Below are positions 34,260 to 46,687 of a DNA stretch of 64,000 bases, piece after piece. The notes below the pieces were generated by a model. That model made no database searches, had not been told where the DNA came from, and saw only the letters and a list, made by a program, of their open reading frames with translations. The position numbers and the translations under genes were made by a program. The stretch lies in contig NC_087390.1 in NCBI RefSeq assembly GCF_963675165.1, forward strand, positions 1,197,501 through 1,261,500, in the 5' to 3' direction. Each line of letters starts with the position of its first letter. The stretch's first letter is position 1. This DNA comes from Halichondria panicea (Eukaryota > Porifera > Demospongiae > Suberitida > Halichondriidae).

Positions 34260-36102
34260 TCACATCATGGTTGGACATGTATACTGTTTTTCAAAATATA
34301 AATGAATTTTGTCGGCTGTGTACTTTTGTCCCAGACCGCGGACAATAGTTAGAAGTGCTTGAACAGTTGCTTCTTTGGGTTTCCTTCTTTTCCAGTATTT
34401 CAAGCATAGATGTACTGCAATCCGTGTGCCTTGACTGAACTCTGCTCTCCTTACATCACCGTCTTCATGAGGGTCTAGTGGTATTGCGGCAGCAAGAAGT
34501 GCAGCACTATCAAAATAAGCAGCCAAATAAATCAGATCTTCATCTTTTATCACCGTATCTAGCAATGAATTTCCCAAGCTCTCTGTGAGTCCAGCACCAC
34601 CTAATGAACAATATTATTATTATATTTACAGAGTCACTATAATTGTATATTGTGCTGTTGTACTACAGGCACATAATTAATTTATAAGTGATATAGGATG
34701 GAACATTCAATAATGACTCTAACCCTCCAAACTAAGTAAAAAGTGAGACATACAGTACCTCTCCAAATAAAGCTGTGCTTCTTCTATTCAGATTCTTATT
34801 TGAAAAATTTTACAGCGATCTTTCAAAGATGCGTCCTTTACTTTATCACCACTCACACAAACTACCGATTAGCTAACTCACTGGTTGGTCCAGGAGTCGT
34901 TGTGGATAATGTTTGCCTCATAGATGGCCCTAGTGAAGTATCGTCCTCTGAGTAATTGGATGCTATTGTATTTAAGCACATAATTATTATGTAAGCTACG
35001 TTCCTGGTTAATTAACTATATACCCATTCACATACCTTGACTATACTCATAGAAATGCTTTTAGCGTGGTCGTAAGTTAGCCTCATGACTATTCATACCT
35101 TTACATGCCTCCTCTATAGCCTCAGCGACATCATTCCGATCAACTGTTGGTGCTCTGAGACTCCGACATATGTCAGAATAGGTGAGAGGGCCAGTCTTCA
35201 AGCGAGCAGCTATCATTTCACGTAGACAGTCCTTGTTCCTGTGATAGTCATCTTTTATATCATCGAGGGTGCCATTACCTAATCCCAGATCAAGTCCCAG
35301 GTCCTTCCAGTTTCCAGCGGCTTTTATCAGGTTCTTGTAAACAGAATTCAAATCACCGAGAGTCAGAATTGAGGCTACAAAAATTACAAGCAAATTATAA
35401 GTACACAATGTCATACACATGGCTCGTGCATGTTCTGTGAATAGCAAGTTGTATTAATAGCATACATAAAGAGACTGCTTACCAAGCGTTGGTCCAGGGT
35501 TTGCTTCAACATCTCCTGACTGTAACAGTAAGCGGAATATCAGTAACAGTATACACAGACTGAGAGTGGGGGGCAACATCAGTCGATTAGTGCTCTGAAC
35601 TCTCATTTGGAACTTGGTAGGCTTCTCTTGAGTATCAACAACTAGAAAGCAAGAGTATCCTCGATGTAATCGTTGCTTCTCTCCCAATAATATTCCCGGA
35701 GTGTCGATGAGGGTTATACTCTCGAGGACTGGACTCGGCAAAAACGAAGCCTCGAATCGGCTCAAGAAAGTGTTTCCAAACGACTGCAAGGCACCAAACT
35801 GTCGTGTTGGGTCGACAGCTAAAGCATTTCCAGGAGTGACTTGCTCATTAGGGCCATGCATGATGGCCATGAAGCGATCGGTGGTGGGTTCAGGTCCAAT
35901 CCTAATACCAGGGAAAGGTTTTAGAAAGCACTAGTAGTCTACATCACAGCATAAAAAAAATGTAATGACTAGAACTAGATAGTCTGATGTGTATGTGTAT
36001 GCATAACTAGTAGTTAGCTATACATACGATATCGATATGTGTGCATATTGTGTTTTTCATAATACCTTCTGATAGGGAGCTCGAGTGGAGTTCTTCAAAC
36101 AT
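34260..36102 (-). CDS. Death-gene unit 2: leader, 2A, death domain, linker, type A C-terminus
   Basis: Five phase-1 exons: leader 36102-36066 (MFEELHSSSLSE), 2A exon 35641-35483, death domain 35374-35099, linker 34947-34882 and C-terminus 34600-34260. They sum to 879 bp, 292 aa. The 2A exon reads KPTKFQMRVQSTNR, then the hydrophobic MLPPTLSLCILLLIFRLLL, then QSGDVEANPGP, with skipping expected between the last G and P. The death domain begins ASILTLGDLNSVYKNLIKA and includes LTYSDICRSLRAPTVDRND. The linker is Ser/Thr/Pro-rich (LSTTTPGPT). The C-terminal domain (DLIYLAAYFDSAALLAAAI, KYWKRRKPKEATVQALLTIV) is death-like. An EHD fragment (35,656-35,915) lies between leader and 2A exon; the frame can also be read through from it into the 2A exon. 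Function unknown; an innate-immune adaptor is an inference. Confidence 0.78.
35656..35915 (-). pseudogene. EHD GTPase fragment in unit 2
   Basis: It matches the EHD exon from about PGIRIGPEPTTDRF to GEKQRLHRGY; the P-loop and everything before it are missing. The upstream junction is the same as in unit 3 and the giant gene, so the three share one deletion event. The frame is open and continuous with the 2A exon. It could be intronic (if the leader splices to the 2A acceptor) or translated from the internal ATG of MAIMHGPNEQ. Confidence 0.75.
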
Positions 36103-36277
36103 TGACATTGACATCAACAATAAAATTATAATAATTGTCATTGTCAATGTTTATAGAAGTCACATGATTCACTCTGCTGTCTCAGCAATAAAATAATACA
36201 TTTTCACAAAAATAGTATGACAACATTTTATATAGACTAGACCAGTCGCACATATTATATATATATACATTTACACA

Positions 36278-38063
36278 TCATGGTAGCGAATTGCAAAAAT
36301 TTTCAATGCTAATGGCTGTGTCCTCTTTTCCCAGCCTGCGTACAATAGTTAGAAGTGCTTGATATGTTGCTTCTTTGGGTTTTCTTCTTTTCCAGCATTT
36401 TAGGCATACTTGTACTGCAATCCTTGTGTTCTCTGCTCTCCTTACATCACCTTCTTCATGAGGGTCTAGTGATATTGAGGCAGCAAGAAGTGTAGCACTA
36501 TCAAAATAACGGGCCAAATGAATCAGATCTTCATCTTTTATCACCGTATCTAGCTTTGAAATTCCAAAGCCTTCTGTGAGTCCAGCACCACCTAATGAAC
36601 AATATTATATTCACAGAGTATGTATCACAATGTAATAATTATACATATAAACATTCGCATTTATTTCAGCAACGGTTGGCGCTTCTCTAAAAAATTATGC
36701 TGATGCTGACGTGGCGCTGTAATTACATCATCAATTACGGTAATTATAATGATATAAACCAAGTAAATTAATACAGTGCATGCAATAATGGCCCCTCCAA
36801 ACTAAGTAAAAGTGAGACATACAGTACCTCTCCAAATAAAGCTGTGCTTCTTCTATTCAGATTCTTATTGTATAGCGATCTTTCAAAGATGCGTCCTTTA
36901 CTTTATCACCACTCACACAAACTACCGATTAGCTAACTCACTGGTTGGTCCAGGAGTCGTTGTGGATAATGTTTGCCTCATAGATGGCCCTAGTGAAGTA
37001 TCGTCCTCTGAGTAATTGGATGTTAAACAATTTTGTATTATTATGTAAGTTACGCTCCTGGGTTAACTATATACCCATTCACATACCTTGACTATACTCA
37101 TAGAAATGCTCGTAGTGTGTGGGCGAGGTTAGCCTCACGACTATTCATACCTGTACATTCCTTCTCTATAGTCGCAGCGAGAACATCTCGATCAACTGTT
37201 GGTGATCTGAGACTCTGACATATTTTAGAATAAGTGAGAGGAGGGCTAGTCTTCAAGCGAGCAGCTAGCATTTCACATAGATAGTCCTTGTTCCCGTGAT
37301 AGTCATCTCTTATATCTTTGAGGGTTCCATGACGTAATCCCAGGGCAAGTCCCAGGTAGAACCAGTCTGCAGCGACTTGTATCAGTTTCTCGTTAACAGA
37401 ATTCAAATCATCGATAGTCAGAATGGAGCCTACAAAAAAACGAAAAAATATACATGGTTTATACAAGTTTTATGTGCATACATAAAGAGACACTGCTTAC
37501 CAAGCGTTGGTCCAGGGTTTGCTTCAACATCTCCTGACTGTAACAGTAAGCGGAATATCAGTAACAGTATACACAGACTGAGAGTGGGGGGCAACATCAG
37601 TCGATTAGTGCTCTGAACTCTCACTTGGAACTTGGTCGGCTTTTCTTGAGTATCAAACACTAGAAAGTAAGAGTATCCTCGATGTAAACGTTGCTTCTCT
37701 CCCAATAATACTCCCTGAGTGTCGATGAGGGTTATACTCTCGAGGACTGGACTTGAAGCCTCGAATCGGCTCAAGAAAGCGTTTCCAAACGACTGCAAGG
37801 CACCGAACTGTAGTGTTTGGTCGACAGCTAAAGCATTTCCAGGAGTGACTTGCTCATTAGGCCCATGCATGATGGCCATGAAGCGATCAGTGGTGGGTTC
37901 AGGTCCAATCCTAATACCGGGAAAGCTTTAGAATGCTGCTAGACTAACTTATTAAAATAGATCACAGAATAAGAAACACTAGAACTAGATGTGTATGCAT
38001 AACTACAGTACGATATGCATGCTTTATAATACCTTCTGATAGGAACACAGCACCAAGGTTCAT
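36278..38063 (-). CDS. Death-gene unit 3: leader, 2A, death domain, linker, type A C-terminus
   Basis: Exons are leader 38063-38033 (MNLGAVFLSE), 2A exon 37659-37501, death domain 37429-37151, linker 37007-36942 and C-terminus 36591-36278: 849 bp, 282 aa, all phase 1. The 2A motif is intact (QSGDVEANPGP). The death domain starts GSILTIDDLNSVNEKLIQV, closer to the giant-gene death domains than to unit 2. The linker and flanking intron (about 36,795-37,020) are almost identical to unit 2 (about 34,735-34,955), showing recent duplication or conversion. The C-terminal exon ends NFCNSLP, a different tail from units 1 and 2. An EHD fragment lies between leader and 2A exon. Confidence 0.78.
37675..37924 (-). 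pseudogene. EHD GTPase fragment in unit 3
   Basis: The same EHD segment as in unit 2, missing about four residues near RFEASSPVLES, with DTQG in place of the EHD switch DTPG. The frame is open into the 2A exon. It has the same left junction as units 2 and 5. Confidence 0.75.
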
Positions 38064-38169
38064 GAAGCAGTGAGTTTCTACACTATCTATATCTATGGTT
38101 TCACTGTGGAGGTTCGAACTTGACCTGTCACATGATTTGTCTCTGACTGGGTGAGGATCTTTACCACTT

Positions 38170-38335
38170 TACCATGCACCTAACCGAGGATCGTCAGGAG
38201 AAAAGGTCTTAATTGCTTCTGAGGACTTTACCATTCATCTACTCTTCCATTAGTATCTCCAATTCACAAGTGGAATTCCTCCGAAGCAGCTTTATTAAGA
38301 CCTTTTGACCCTGACAATCCTCCTCTGAGCCCTAT
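38170..38335. repeat. Imperfect inverted repeat in the spacer of units 3 and 4
   Basis: AGGATCGTCAGGAGAAAAGG and TTTTGACCCTGACAATCCTC, plus inner TCTTAATTGCTTCTGAGGA against TCCGAAGCAGCTTTATTAAGA, form a fold-back. Non-coding. Confidence 0.5.
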
Positions 38336-38544
38336 TCGACTTGCAAGCCGTTACTGTTGCACGTGAGTCTACCTAACCATTGTGTACGGTACTTCATAAT
38401 TTTACTGGTGACACCACATGTACAATCATGTACATGTATATAGGAACAGGATAACAAAAATAGATATAAAAATAGATCTACTGCATGTGCACAAAAAAAG
38501 TTTACTAAGAAAGGAATCTAGTCATGCATGCATGCAGTCACATT

Positions 38545-40077
38545 TCAATAGTTTTTATGAAAGTACCTTTCAATGTTTCTAACTATGTCCCCTCTTTTCA
38601 GCTTGCGGACAATATCTAAAAGTGCTTGAAACGTTGCTTTTTCAGGCTCTCTTTTCTTCCAGCATGACAAACAGTAAAGTACTGCCTTTTGTGCACTGGT
38701 ATTGTCTTTTTTCATTGCATCAGATTTTTCGGCGGGGGTTAGTTCTAGTAAGTCAACAAGAAAGTCAACACAGTCGAAAAAAGAAGCCAAATGAACGAGA
38801 TCAGATGATGGTATCTCCATGCTGTAAGAGTTGACTGCTAGACCTGAGCTTCTCTTTGTTGAACTTTCTTGGATCCCGTCAAGTTCACCTACAGAACAAT
38901 GATAAAAGCCTTAAACCTTATCAGGAAATCAAACAATGTTCCATTGTACAGTGACACTATAATTATAGCCAGGAGTGCACGAATAGCATACAATTGTAAT
39001 AAGTATAATAATACCGTATAGCAGGTAATTTCACGAATGAAGCGTCGACCTTGCCTACCTTTACCTACAGTGCAACCAGCAACCACGAAAATATTACCCC
39101 CAAAATGTCTCAATATTGCTGAACCACGAATATTTTGTCCCCCGAAAATTACCTATTATACATAATGATTGCAAGTTACGTTCCTGATCAGGATGTGGTC
39201 AACTATATCTATTCACACATACCTAACTAAGTACTGATGTTTATCCATTAGAAATAACATTGTAAGTGTGGGTCAAAGCTATCACTATCAGTGCATACCT
39301 GTACATGCCTCCTCTATAGCCTCAGCGAGGACATCTTGTTTAACTGATGGTGCTCTGAGACTCTGACATATTTCAGAATAGGTGAGAGGGCCAGTCTTCA
39401 GGCGAACAGCTATCATGTCACGTAGACAGGTTTGATTGTCTCGATGTTTATCACTGATATTATTGAGGATGTCAAATGCTAATCCCAGATCAAGTCCCAG
39501 GTCGAACCAGTTTCCAGCGGCTTTTATCAAGTTCTTATAAACAGAATTCAAATCATCGAGAGTCAGAATTGAGGCTACAAAAATTACAAGCAAATGATGA
39601 GTACAATGTCGTACACATGGTTCGTGCATGTTTTATAAAATAGCTGATGAGCAACTTGCATATTATATACGCATACATAAGGAGACACTGCTTACCAAGC
39701 GTTGGTCCAGGGTTTGCTTCAACATCTCCTGACTGTAACAGTAAGCGGAATATCAGTAACAGTATACACAGACTGAGAGTGGGGGGCAACATCAGTCGAT
39801 TAGTGTTCTGAACTCTCACTTGGAACTTGGTAGGCTTTTCAAAAACTAAAACGTAAGAGTACTTTAAAGCAGTTGAATATTGACCAATTAGTAGTACCAT
39901 TGGTTTCGCATTGAAGTCGCCATTGTTCATGTATGGTGAGTGGAAATCTCCAAAGAGGTATGTTTGCTCTAGTGGGAGGAGCCTCTTTCGATACGTTTGC
40001 TTGAGGCCATCGATGACATTGTTGTAGACGTCTGCTACATCACATTGTTTCTTGTTGCCTGATAGCCAAGAAAACAT
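38545..40077 (-). CDS. Death-gene unit 4: EHD N-terminus fused to 2A, death domain, type B C-terminus
   Basis: One continuous open exon (40077-39696) begins with the EHD start MFSWLSGNKKQCD. It runs 68 EHD residues to GQYST, then leaves EHD just before the P-loop GKTT and continues in frame through KPTKFQVRVQNTNR, the hydrophobic stretch and QSGDVEANPGP. Death domain 39574-39299 and C-terminus 38888-38545 follow: 1002 bp, 333 aa. The acceptor for EHD (CCTACAG then GACCC) is kept at about 40,110. The C-terminal exon is type B (DLVHLASFFDCVDFLVDLLE, CWKKREPEKATFQALLDIVR) and matches the giant gene's last exon. Translation could yield an EHD fragment and a separate death protein through 2A skipping. 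The leader copy at about 40,293 lacks an ATG. Confidence 0.72.
39012..39163. mobile_element. MITE, ACCGTATAGCGGG family, copy 5 (shortened)
   Basis: The left end TACCGTATAGCAGGTAATTT and a degenerate right end CCCGAAAATTACCTATTATA enclose the GTCTCAATATTGCTGAACCA interior of the subfamily seen at 3360 and 44,440. It is intronic in unit 4. Confidence 0.65.
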
Positions 40078-40373
40078 GGTCGCCTACTAGTATATACTGG
40101 GAGGGTCCTGTAGGGGAATACGAATAAAGCATTAGAATACCCGAACCATAGATTATAAAACATATACATGTATAAATTGTACATGACTGTACGCCACGCC
40201 CTTGACTGTACTACATACACAAAAAAAAAGGAACAATTAGATCTATGTGCATGCATTATCACAATACGTTATGTGTGCATTTAATACAATACCTTAGTTT
40301 CTGATAGGCACAGCAGCAAGGATTAGCCCTCTAACTATATATCTATGGATTAGCTAGCTAGCTACATATAGAC

Positions 40374-41148
40374 AGAGATACAAAAGAAAGGGGATTGGAA
40401 ACGAAATTTTTACGAAATTTTTGCGTGAAGCATTCCGCGTTATAGGGCGTGGCTAAAACTACAAAGGATTATATTTATAGTCAGCATGCTCATTACCTGT
40501 CTTGACTGCTCTACAATGTGCTGTACATAGAAACAGTGAAATTGATCATTTTTAATGTTGATTTTTCTAAAAAGTAAAGAGAATTTAGCTCTAAAAAATC
40601 GACTAAGCAACGCAGCCACTATTACTAGACAAATAAATGCTATGCAAGAAGAAATAGCCTTTACTATGAAGTCGTAGGAGGGACAGGCCCGTGGTGTGTC
40701 TAAAAGTATACTAAAGCAGTTTAAAGGACTATACTGCAAACGTTTATGAACAGTACAGCTTATTTATAGCATGAAGCCATTCTATGTAGCACTTAGATAC
40801 ATAATAACCAAGTCAAGCAATGTCCTTTGCTGTTTTGACTTCACAGGAGGGACAGAGAAAAGTTGACATAGAGTAATTCAAGCTAAACTCAAAAAAATTG
40901 GAAACAGAGTAAAGACAACAGACTTAGAGCTTGTCAGTGGTATAAGCTTACTTCTCTCAAGTATCTCCCAGGCCCTGAGTGATCTCTAGTGGATAGGAGA
41001 GCTAGAAACCAGGGATACAAAACCGTAGCGCAGTCCTCCATGCAATTATTTGCGAGCACAATAATTACACGGAGTGCTTCACCGGATGTCAGTCCTTTTA
41101 CATAGGGCGTGGGCGGTCGTTTCCAATCCCCTTTCTTTTGTATCTCTG
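40374..41148. mobile_element. Inverted-repeat DNA element, about 775 bp
   Basis: The termini AGATACAAAAGAAAGGGGAT and ATCCCCTTTCTTTTGTATCT are perfect inverted copies. They continue inward with TGGAAACGA and TCGTTTCCA, about 30 bp in all. GCTAGCTAGCTA runs lie just outside both ends. The interior has no transposase-like frame. It is a non-autonomous element upstream of unit 4. Confidence 0.8.
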
Positions 41149-41488
41149 GTATCTCTGATATAGATATGTACGTACGTACGTACGTAGCTAGCTAGCTGTG
41201 AATAATTTTCTGTGCGCACTATACTATAGGGTCAAAGTTTGAACAACACAGTCACATGATTAATTTTTTGTCTCTGAACTATGAATACTGTACCAGAGGG
41301 CGACATAGGTTGACCTTTTGCTAATCGGTCGCTAATCCCGCTAGTAGCCCAGAATCCAGCAATCTGATTGGTCAGTACAGGGTTTATATTTCCCATATTA
41401 ACCTGTAAAAACCTGTAATTTTCATGTTCACAACAACCATTCATTATTAATTTTTGTGTTTTTCAAACATGTTTTTTGTAGATTGTAT

Positions 41489-41889
41489 TACCGTATATCT
41501 TCTAATTTATCGGACAGTAAAAAATAATTATTTTGGAAATTGTCCGGGTATAATTGGAACAGATTTTTATAGAGCATGCGAAGTGTCCGGAATAATTAGA
41601 ACAAGCAAGCAGCTGCATGCGAGCTAGCTAAGTTTAATAGAACAGGGTACGACTGAATAGATGCACTAACTATCTAAAACTAGCTACTCAAAGCTATCTA
41701 ACTGCAGCACTCCAAGTCTTACTTGCCGTCTGTGAATGTAAACTCTACTTTTCAAAGTATTGTCCAGATATTTAGAACAAATGTAATATTAAAGCACTGG
41801 AGTGTCCGTTGTATTAGAACAACAAATATTGCCCAAAAGAGTGTCCGGGGTAATTAGAAGTGTCCGATAAATTAGAAGATATACGGTAT
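41489..41889. mobile_element. Inverted-repeat MITE, about 400 bp
   Basis: The ends ACCGTATATCTTCTAATTTA and TAAATTAGAAGATATACGGT are inverted copies, extended inward by TCGGACA and TGTCCGA. The interior repeats TGTCCGG plus AATTAGAACA phrases. It differs from the ACCGTATAGCGGG family beyond the first seven bases. Confidence 0.8.
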
Positions 41890-43865
41890 AAAAAACAATG
41901 AGAAGTAACTGTTCTGTTTTTGGTAATGACAAAAAATTATAATGTTCAGTCGCTGTCTAGTAGCAGCAGTTGCACGGAGTATGTATTAGAGGTTCAGCCT
42001 TCTTTTGTGACCCTAGTCCAGCTCTCTGCAAGCGCTTCATTTCGGAGTCGAGGCACACTCGAAAGTCAGCAAAACAAGCATCTTTGAACAAGTCAATCCC
42101 GGGATTTCCATTCTAATTATTCACCTTATGCAGATATCACTATCCAAACTGTACACTGCACCTGCCGTGATAAGAGGCTTGCAGACATTTTGCTTCATTC
42201 GCTTTGAGAAGATTGTGCAGGTTCTGTTGGCTCGTCCAGCTCCTCCTCCTTTCTTTGTCTGTAGAGAGAGTAGCCAGCTCCGCCTCCACATTAATGTCAT
42301 AGAGGGCGGGGTCTATGGGCTCGGTCATTATTATGCCGAGTACCTTATTCAGAAAAGAGCTTGTCTAGGCCTAGGTCTTCGCTAGCCTCGATCCCAGGCC
42401 GAGTTTTCGCTTTTATAACGGTTAGGCGAACAACCAGTTGTTCGCCTAACTGTTATAAAAGCGAAGTTGTTCGCCTAACCGTTATAAAAGCGAAGTTGTT
42501 CGTCTGACCGTTATAAAAGCGAAAACTCGGCCTGGGATCGAGGCTAGGTCTTCGCCCGCGTCCATTAGTTTTTGAAATGAACCTAGCAACTAATTCCCAT
42601 AGATGGTACCTCCTAAACAGTATCTAACTATTATATGTAACGCGCACATTTACCTAGTCTAGGTAAATGTGGGCGTTACATCCTGTCTCTAGGCTAGAGG
42701 AAGGTTGTGGCTCTGCGTCATAGTTTATCATCAAGTTTCACGCAGAGGAATTATGTAAGGGGTTATGTAAGTGTACGGAGAAAGAAGAGAATATACGGAA
42801 GCACAACACCAAAACTTGCTCTCCTAGCCTGTAGCTAGCTAAAAGACTACCAACGATCACAGTACTCCACAGTAGTTATAAATAATGCCTAGCTATAATT
42901 ATCCCGTGACATAAGAGCATAGTCATAGTTGAAGAAATGGGCTAATAGTAATCACTTCCTATAAACTTACTAGTCTCGAATACCCGCCTCAACCTGGTAT
43001 TCGAGACTATAAACTTACAGTGTAAGAATTGTTGCGCTTTCTATGGCTCCTGTCTTAATGTAACACTTACAGTAGATTTCTAATGATACTAAGATTGATA
43101 GACTAGCAGAAGATGCCTCTTGGAAGAGACTTCCAGATCGAGGAAAAGACAATAAAATAGCGCTGACAGTGCATAAAATACCTGCTGAGTCACCACAAAA
43201 ATTATGTGGGCGTGGACATCTTGTCATGAATGCGTAACACAACAACTAAACTGTATGCCCCCCCCCCCCTCTTATCTTTTGGTCTGTTGCTTTTGTACAT
43301 TTGTATTGTTTTGATAATTATTACAAAACAAAAAAACAAAAACAAAAAATTAGCTAATTAACAAAAGCAACCTATGTACCTCCTCTGCTAGCCTCGATTC
43401 CAAGCCGCTGAGAAAGGCCAACTATTCAAGGGGCTGGAGTCGAGGCTACCTCCTCTGCATGAATACCTGGCATGAATATCAGTATATGAATATGGCCCAT
43501 TAATTATCACAATAATAATTATAATATAATGTTACTATTATAGACAGTATAGTAATTTTAACGTTTTCAGATTTTTCTCTGTTTCTAGGGTACTAATTTT
43601 AGCTGATTTGAAGCAAATTCATTACCACAATAATAGTAAAAGATGTACAAGTAGTATGAGTTTTAAGGTTGAATGGAAAGTTTGGAGTCAGATACAGATG
43701 AAAAAATGGCTAGCTTGCTTAACACTAGAGATACTGGTGACACCACAATGCCGTACATGTAGATGGGTAACAAAATTAATAACAAAAATAGATGTGGGCA
43801 CACAACAACATTTAAGCTAAGAAAGGAATATAGATCTAGTGCTAAGTCATGCATGCAGTCACACT
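41890..43865. other. Spacer downstream of the giant gene; repeats only
   Basis: No protein is recognised. It contains a fold-back repeat (42,382-42,548), a short palindrome at about 42,647-42,676 (TTTACCTAGTC and GACTAGGTAAA), and a 60-bp copy of the insertion-element ends at about 43,388-43,450. Short open frames have no family resemblance. Confidence 0.5.
42382..42548. repeat. Fold-back with tandem TTGTTCGCCTAACCGTTATA units
   Basis: The outer arms TAGCCTCGATCCCAGGCCGA and TCGGCCTGGGATCGAGGCTA are inverted. Inside are several copies of CGTTATAAAAGCGAA with TTCGCCTAAC in both orientations. The left half recurs at about 57,647-57,690 in a giant-gene intron. Confidence 0.8.
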
Positions 43866-46687
43866 TCAATAGTTTTCATCAAAGTACCTTTTAATGTTTC
43901 TAAATATGTCTCCTCTTTTCAGCTTGCGGACAATATCTAAAAGTGCTTGAAACGTTGCCTTTTCAGGCTCTCTTTTTTTCCAGCATGACAAACAGAAATG
44001 TACTGCAGTTTGTGTAGTGCATTTTTTGGCTGCATCAGATTTTTCGGCGGGGGTCAGTTCTAGTAAGTCAACAAGAAAGTCAACACAGTCGAAAAAATCA
44101 GCCAAATAAACCAGATCATGTGATGGTATCTCCATGCTGTAAGAGTTGACTGCTAGACCTGAGCTTCTCTTTGTTGAGCTTTCTTGGATCCCGTCAAGTT
44201 CACCTACAGAACAATGACCTTATCAGGAGATCATACATAGCAGGTTATTTTCAAGTCACAAAATTTTCGAGGTTTTTGATATCTCGAACATTATTCTTTT
44301 TAGTGCCTCGAAAATTGGTTTACTTCCGGCTACACAGTGGTCATTTGAACCTCTATCCTCGAAAATAAATGCTTAGTTGATCAATCTGCGAAAATATCCC
44401 GCCTTATGCTCCCTAAACAAACTGAGAAGTGTTTGTATATACCGTATAGCGGGTAATTTTCGGGGGACAAAATATTCGTGGTTCAGCAATATTGAGACAT
44501 TTCGTGGGTAATATTTTCGTGGTTGCTGCTTGCACTGCAGGTAAAGGTAGGCAAGGTTGGGTAAAATATTCGTTGTCAGACCTCCAACCACGAAAACCAC
44601 GAATATTTTGCCCCACGAAAATTACACGCTATATACGGTATGAACCTACTTGCAATGCTTTGATGAGCATTGCCAAGTGGATTTGACAGACCTCTACCAC
44701 CAACTTCAAATAAAATAGGGTCAGCTCCAATCGGTGTTGAAATACTTTCAGCTGAAAAATTATAGCAATTGAAACCTATGAGTGTATACCAGGTTGTTTT
44801 ATATACTACCACATAATAATTTGTCACGCAATACTCACCTGCTGTGTCCTTGTTTTCTTGTAATGATGAGTCATCACTCTTGATGTACACGTCCTCAATC
44901 ATAGCAGCAATGTCAGGACGATTAATGTCTGGTGACCTCAGGGTTTCAACCAGCTCAGACCAGGTGGGGTTGGGTGAGGACTGGAGCCATACTTTAAGCA
45001 TTGCAGTGAAGCAATCTCCCGGGGTTTTGTTAATACCCTGTACAGTGAAAACTCATTATATCAATAACTTTTCCAGTTGGTACAATTAATGTACTTGGTA
45101 TAAATAATTAACCATTGTCTTTATATAATTATACCTCTAATTACCGTACATGCAGTGCGAAAATTGTGAGAAATTTAAATTTCGTAAATGGCCTCTAAAA
45201 GCATTTCGTAGACTAAATTTCGTCAGTTGACTGCTTACCGGAAGCATTCCCAGGCCTTGCCTTAAATCTTTGCGCTAGCTATTTAGCAGATAAAGAGCAA
45301 CGTTTGCATAGGATTGCTAACCAAACAAAACGGCCCAAAATCATCGTTTTCGACTTGAACGAATTTTTACCCCACGAAAATTACCCGCTATACGGCATAC
45401 AGTGCTCTTATAACGACCGGACAACGTCAGATACGCATGCTCGGTAAAATGTTCCTGCATGCTACATGCATGGTGAACACAGTAAGCAGCTGCAATTAAT
45501 GAAGAGAGTGCACAGTGCCAGTCATGATATAGCTAGCTCTATACTATACTGATAGTAGCTGCAGTGAATCTAGACCTAAACAAAGACTGTTAATAAGTGG
45601 ATCGAAACTTTGAACACTTCAATTTAGTTAGAGTATGAAGCAGAGGATAGATACCAAGTGGCGACGCTAAGATGCAAGGTGTGTGTGCTCTTTGAAGACA
45701 AAATTGAAGGCAAGCTCAAGGGGATGAGGAACCTTAGCCAAGCTAATTAATATATCAAAAGGTTTTCTAACCTAAGAACTACGTACTCTACAGACCATGT
45801 CAAGACAGAGATGCACGAAAAAAGAAAGGATCTCAGCTGATATTGCCACTAGCACTAAGAAATTTACTTTATATAATTTATGATTGGGACACATGGCAGA
45901 TTAAACTTATTTGTAAACTTATGGTTTGTCCTTACGACAACGACAGTCATTTGTTTGTCCTCTCAAACACACCCAGGACGTACATTTTGTATGTTATATG
46001 AAAAGTTAGTAAGAGCACTATTCAGAGCACTGTAGATGATATCATAGTACGTATATACATGCATTATAAAGATCATAATTAGAAATACAGTACTATACAT
46101 TACAGAGAGTGCTAGGAAACTGTATGCCTTCAATCACCTGTAGTGTTTCGTCTGGTAGACCCAACGCAACGCCCAGCTCAAACCATTTAGCACAGACTCT
46201 CTGCAAGACAGTGCGTATCACTGTTAGCGTGACAGACCTTGGAAGCAAACTTAAAATAAATTCCTTCTCGATAACGTCGGCTAGGTCTCCCCTCTTCACA
46301 CTGGGGCCTCTCAAAGCCTCCACCATGACCGACCAGCTCGGAGATCCCTTCCTGAACCAGGCCTCCAGCATTGCAACAAAGCACTCATCCACACGACCAT
46401 TGTGGGACCTTTCTATGTTCTGCACATAAAAAACAATTAAGAGATAGCGAAAAAAATACATGTTAACAATAATGTAGAACTTGATTTCCCCCATGGATCA
46501 TTATAGTACCAACTAGACAAAGCTTGCACCAATACAGGCTAACCTTGACAGTAACCAATACTCACTTTAATAGTTTCACTGTCTACATTCAAGTTAATAG
46601 CCAGGTGGTCCCACTTTGCACGAGCATCCCTAGTAGCATCTTTGACAGTCTTGAGAGTTATGTCACCACTTGTAGCTGTGGCCTCAC
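43866..46687 (-). CDS. Giant gene: C-terminal death folds
   Basis: Exons 46687-46566, 46419-46138, 45037-44839, 44751-44650 and 44203-43866. The first death domain is split after SETIK by a phase-0 intron. The next exon ends it (MLEAWFRKGSPSWSVMVEAL) and starts another (AKWFELGVALGLPDETLQ), again cut by a phase-0 intron at the same place. That domain finishes with MLKVWLQSSPNPTWSELVET. After a 34-residue linker the type B death-like exon runs to TGA at 43866-43868, ending KRYFDENY. Confidence 0.75.

Noticed and set aside
34743-37015. Plus-strand frames at 34,743-34,955 and 36,812-37,015
   Set aside because: They are antisense readings of the duplicated linker exon and its flank in units 2 and 3.
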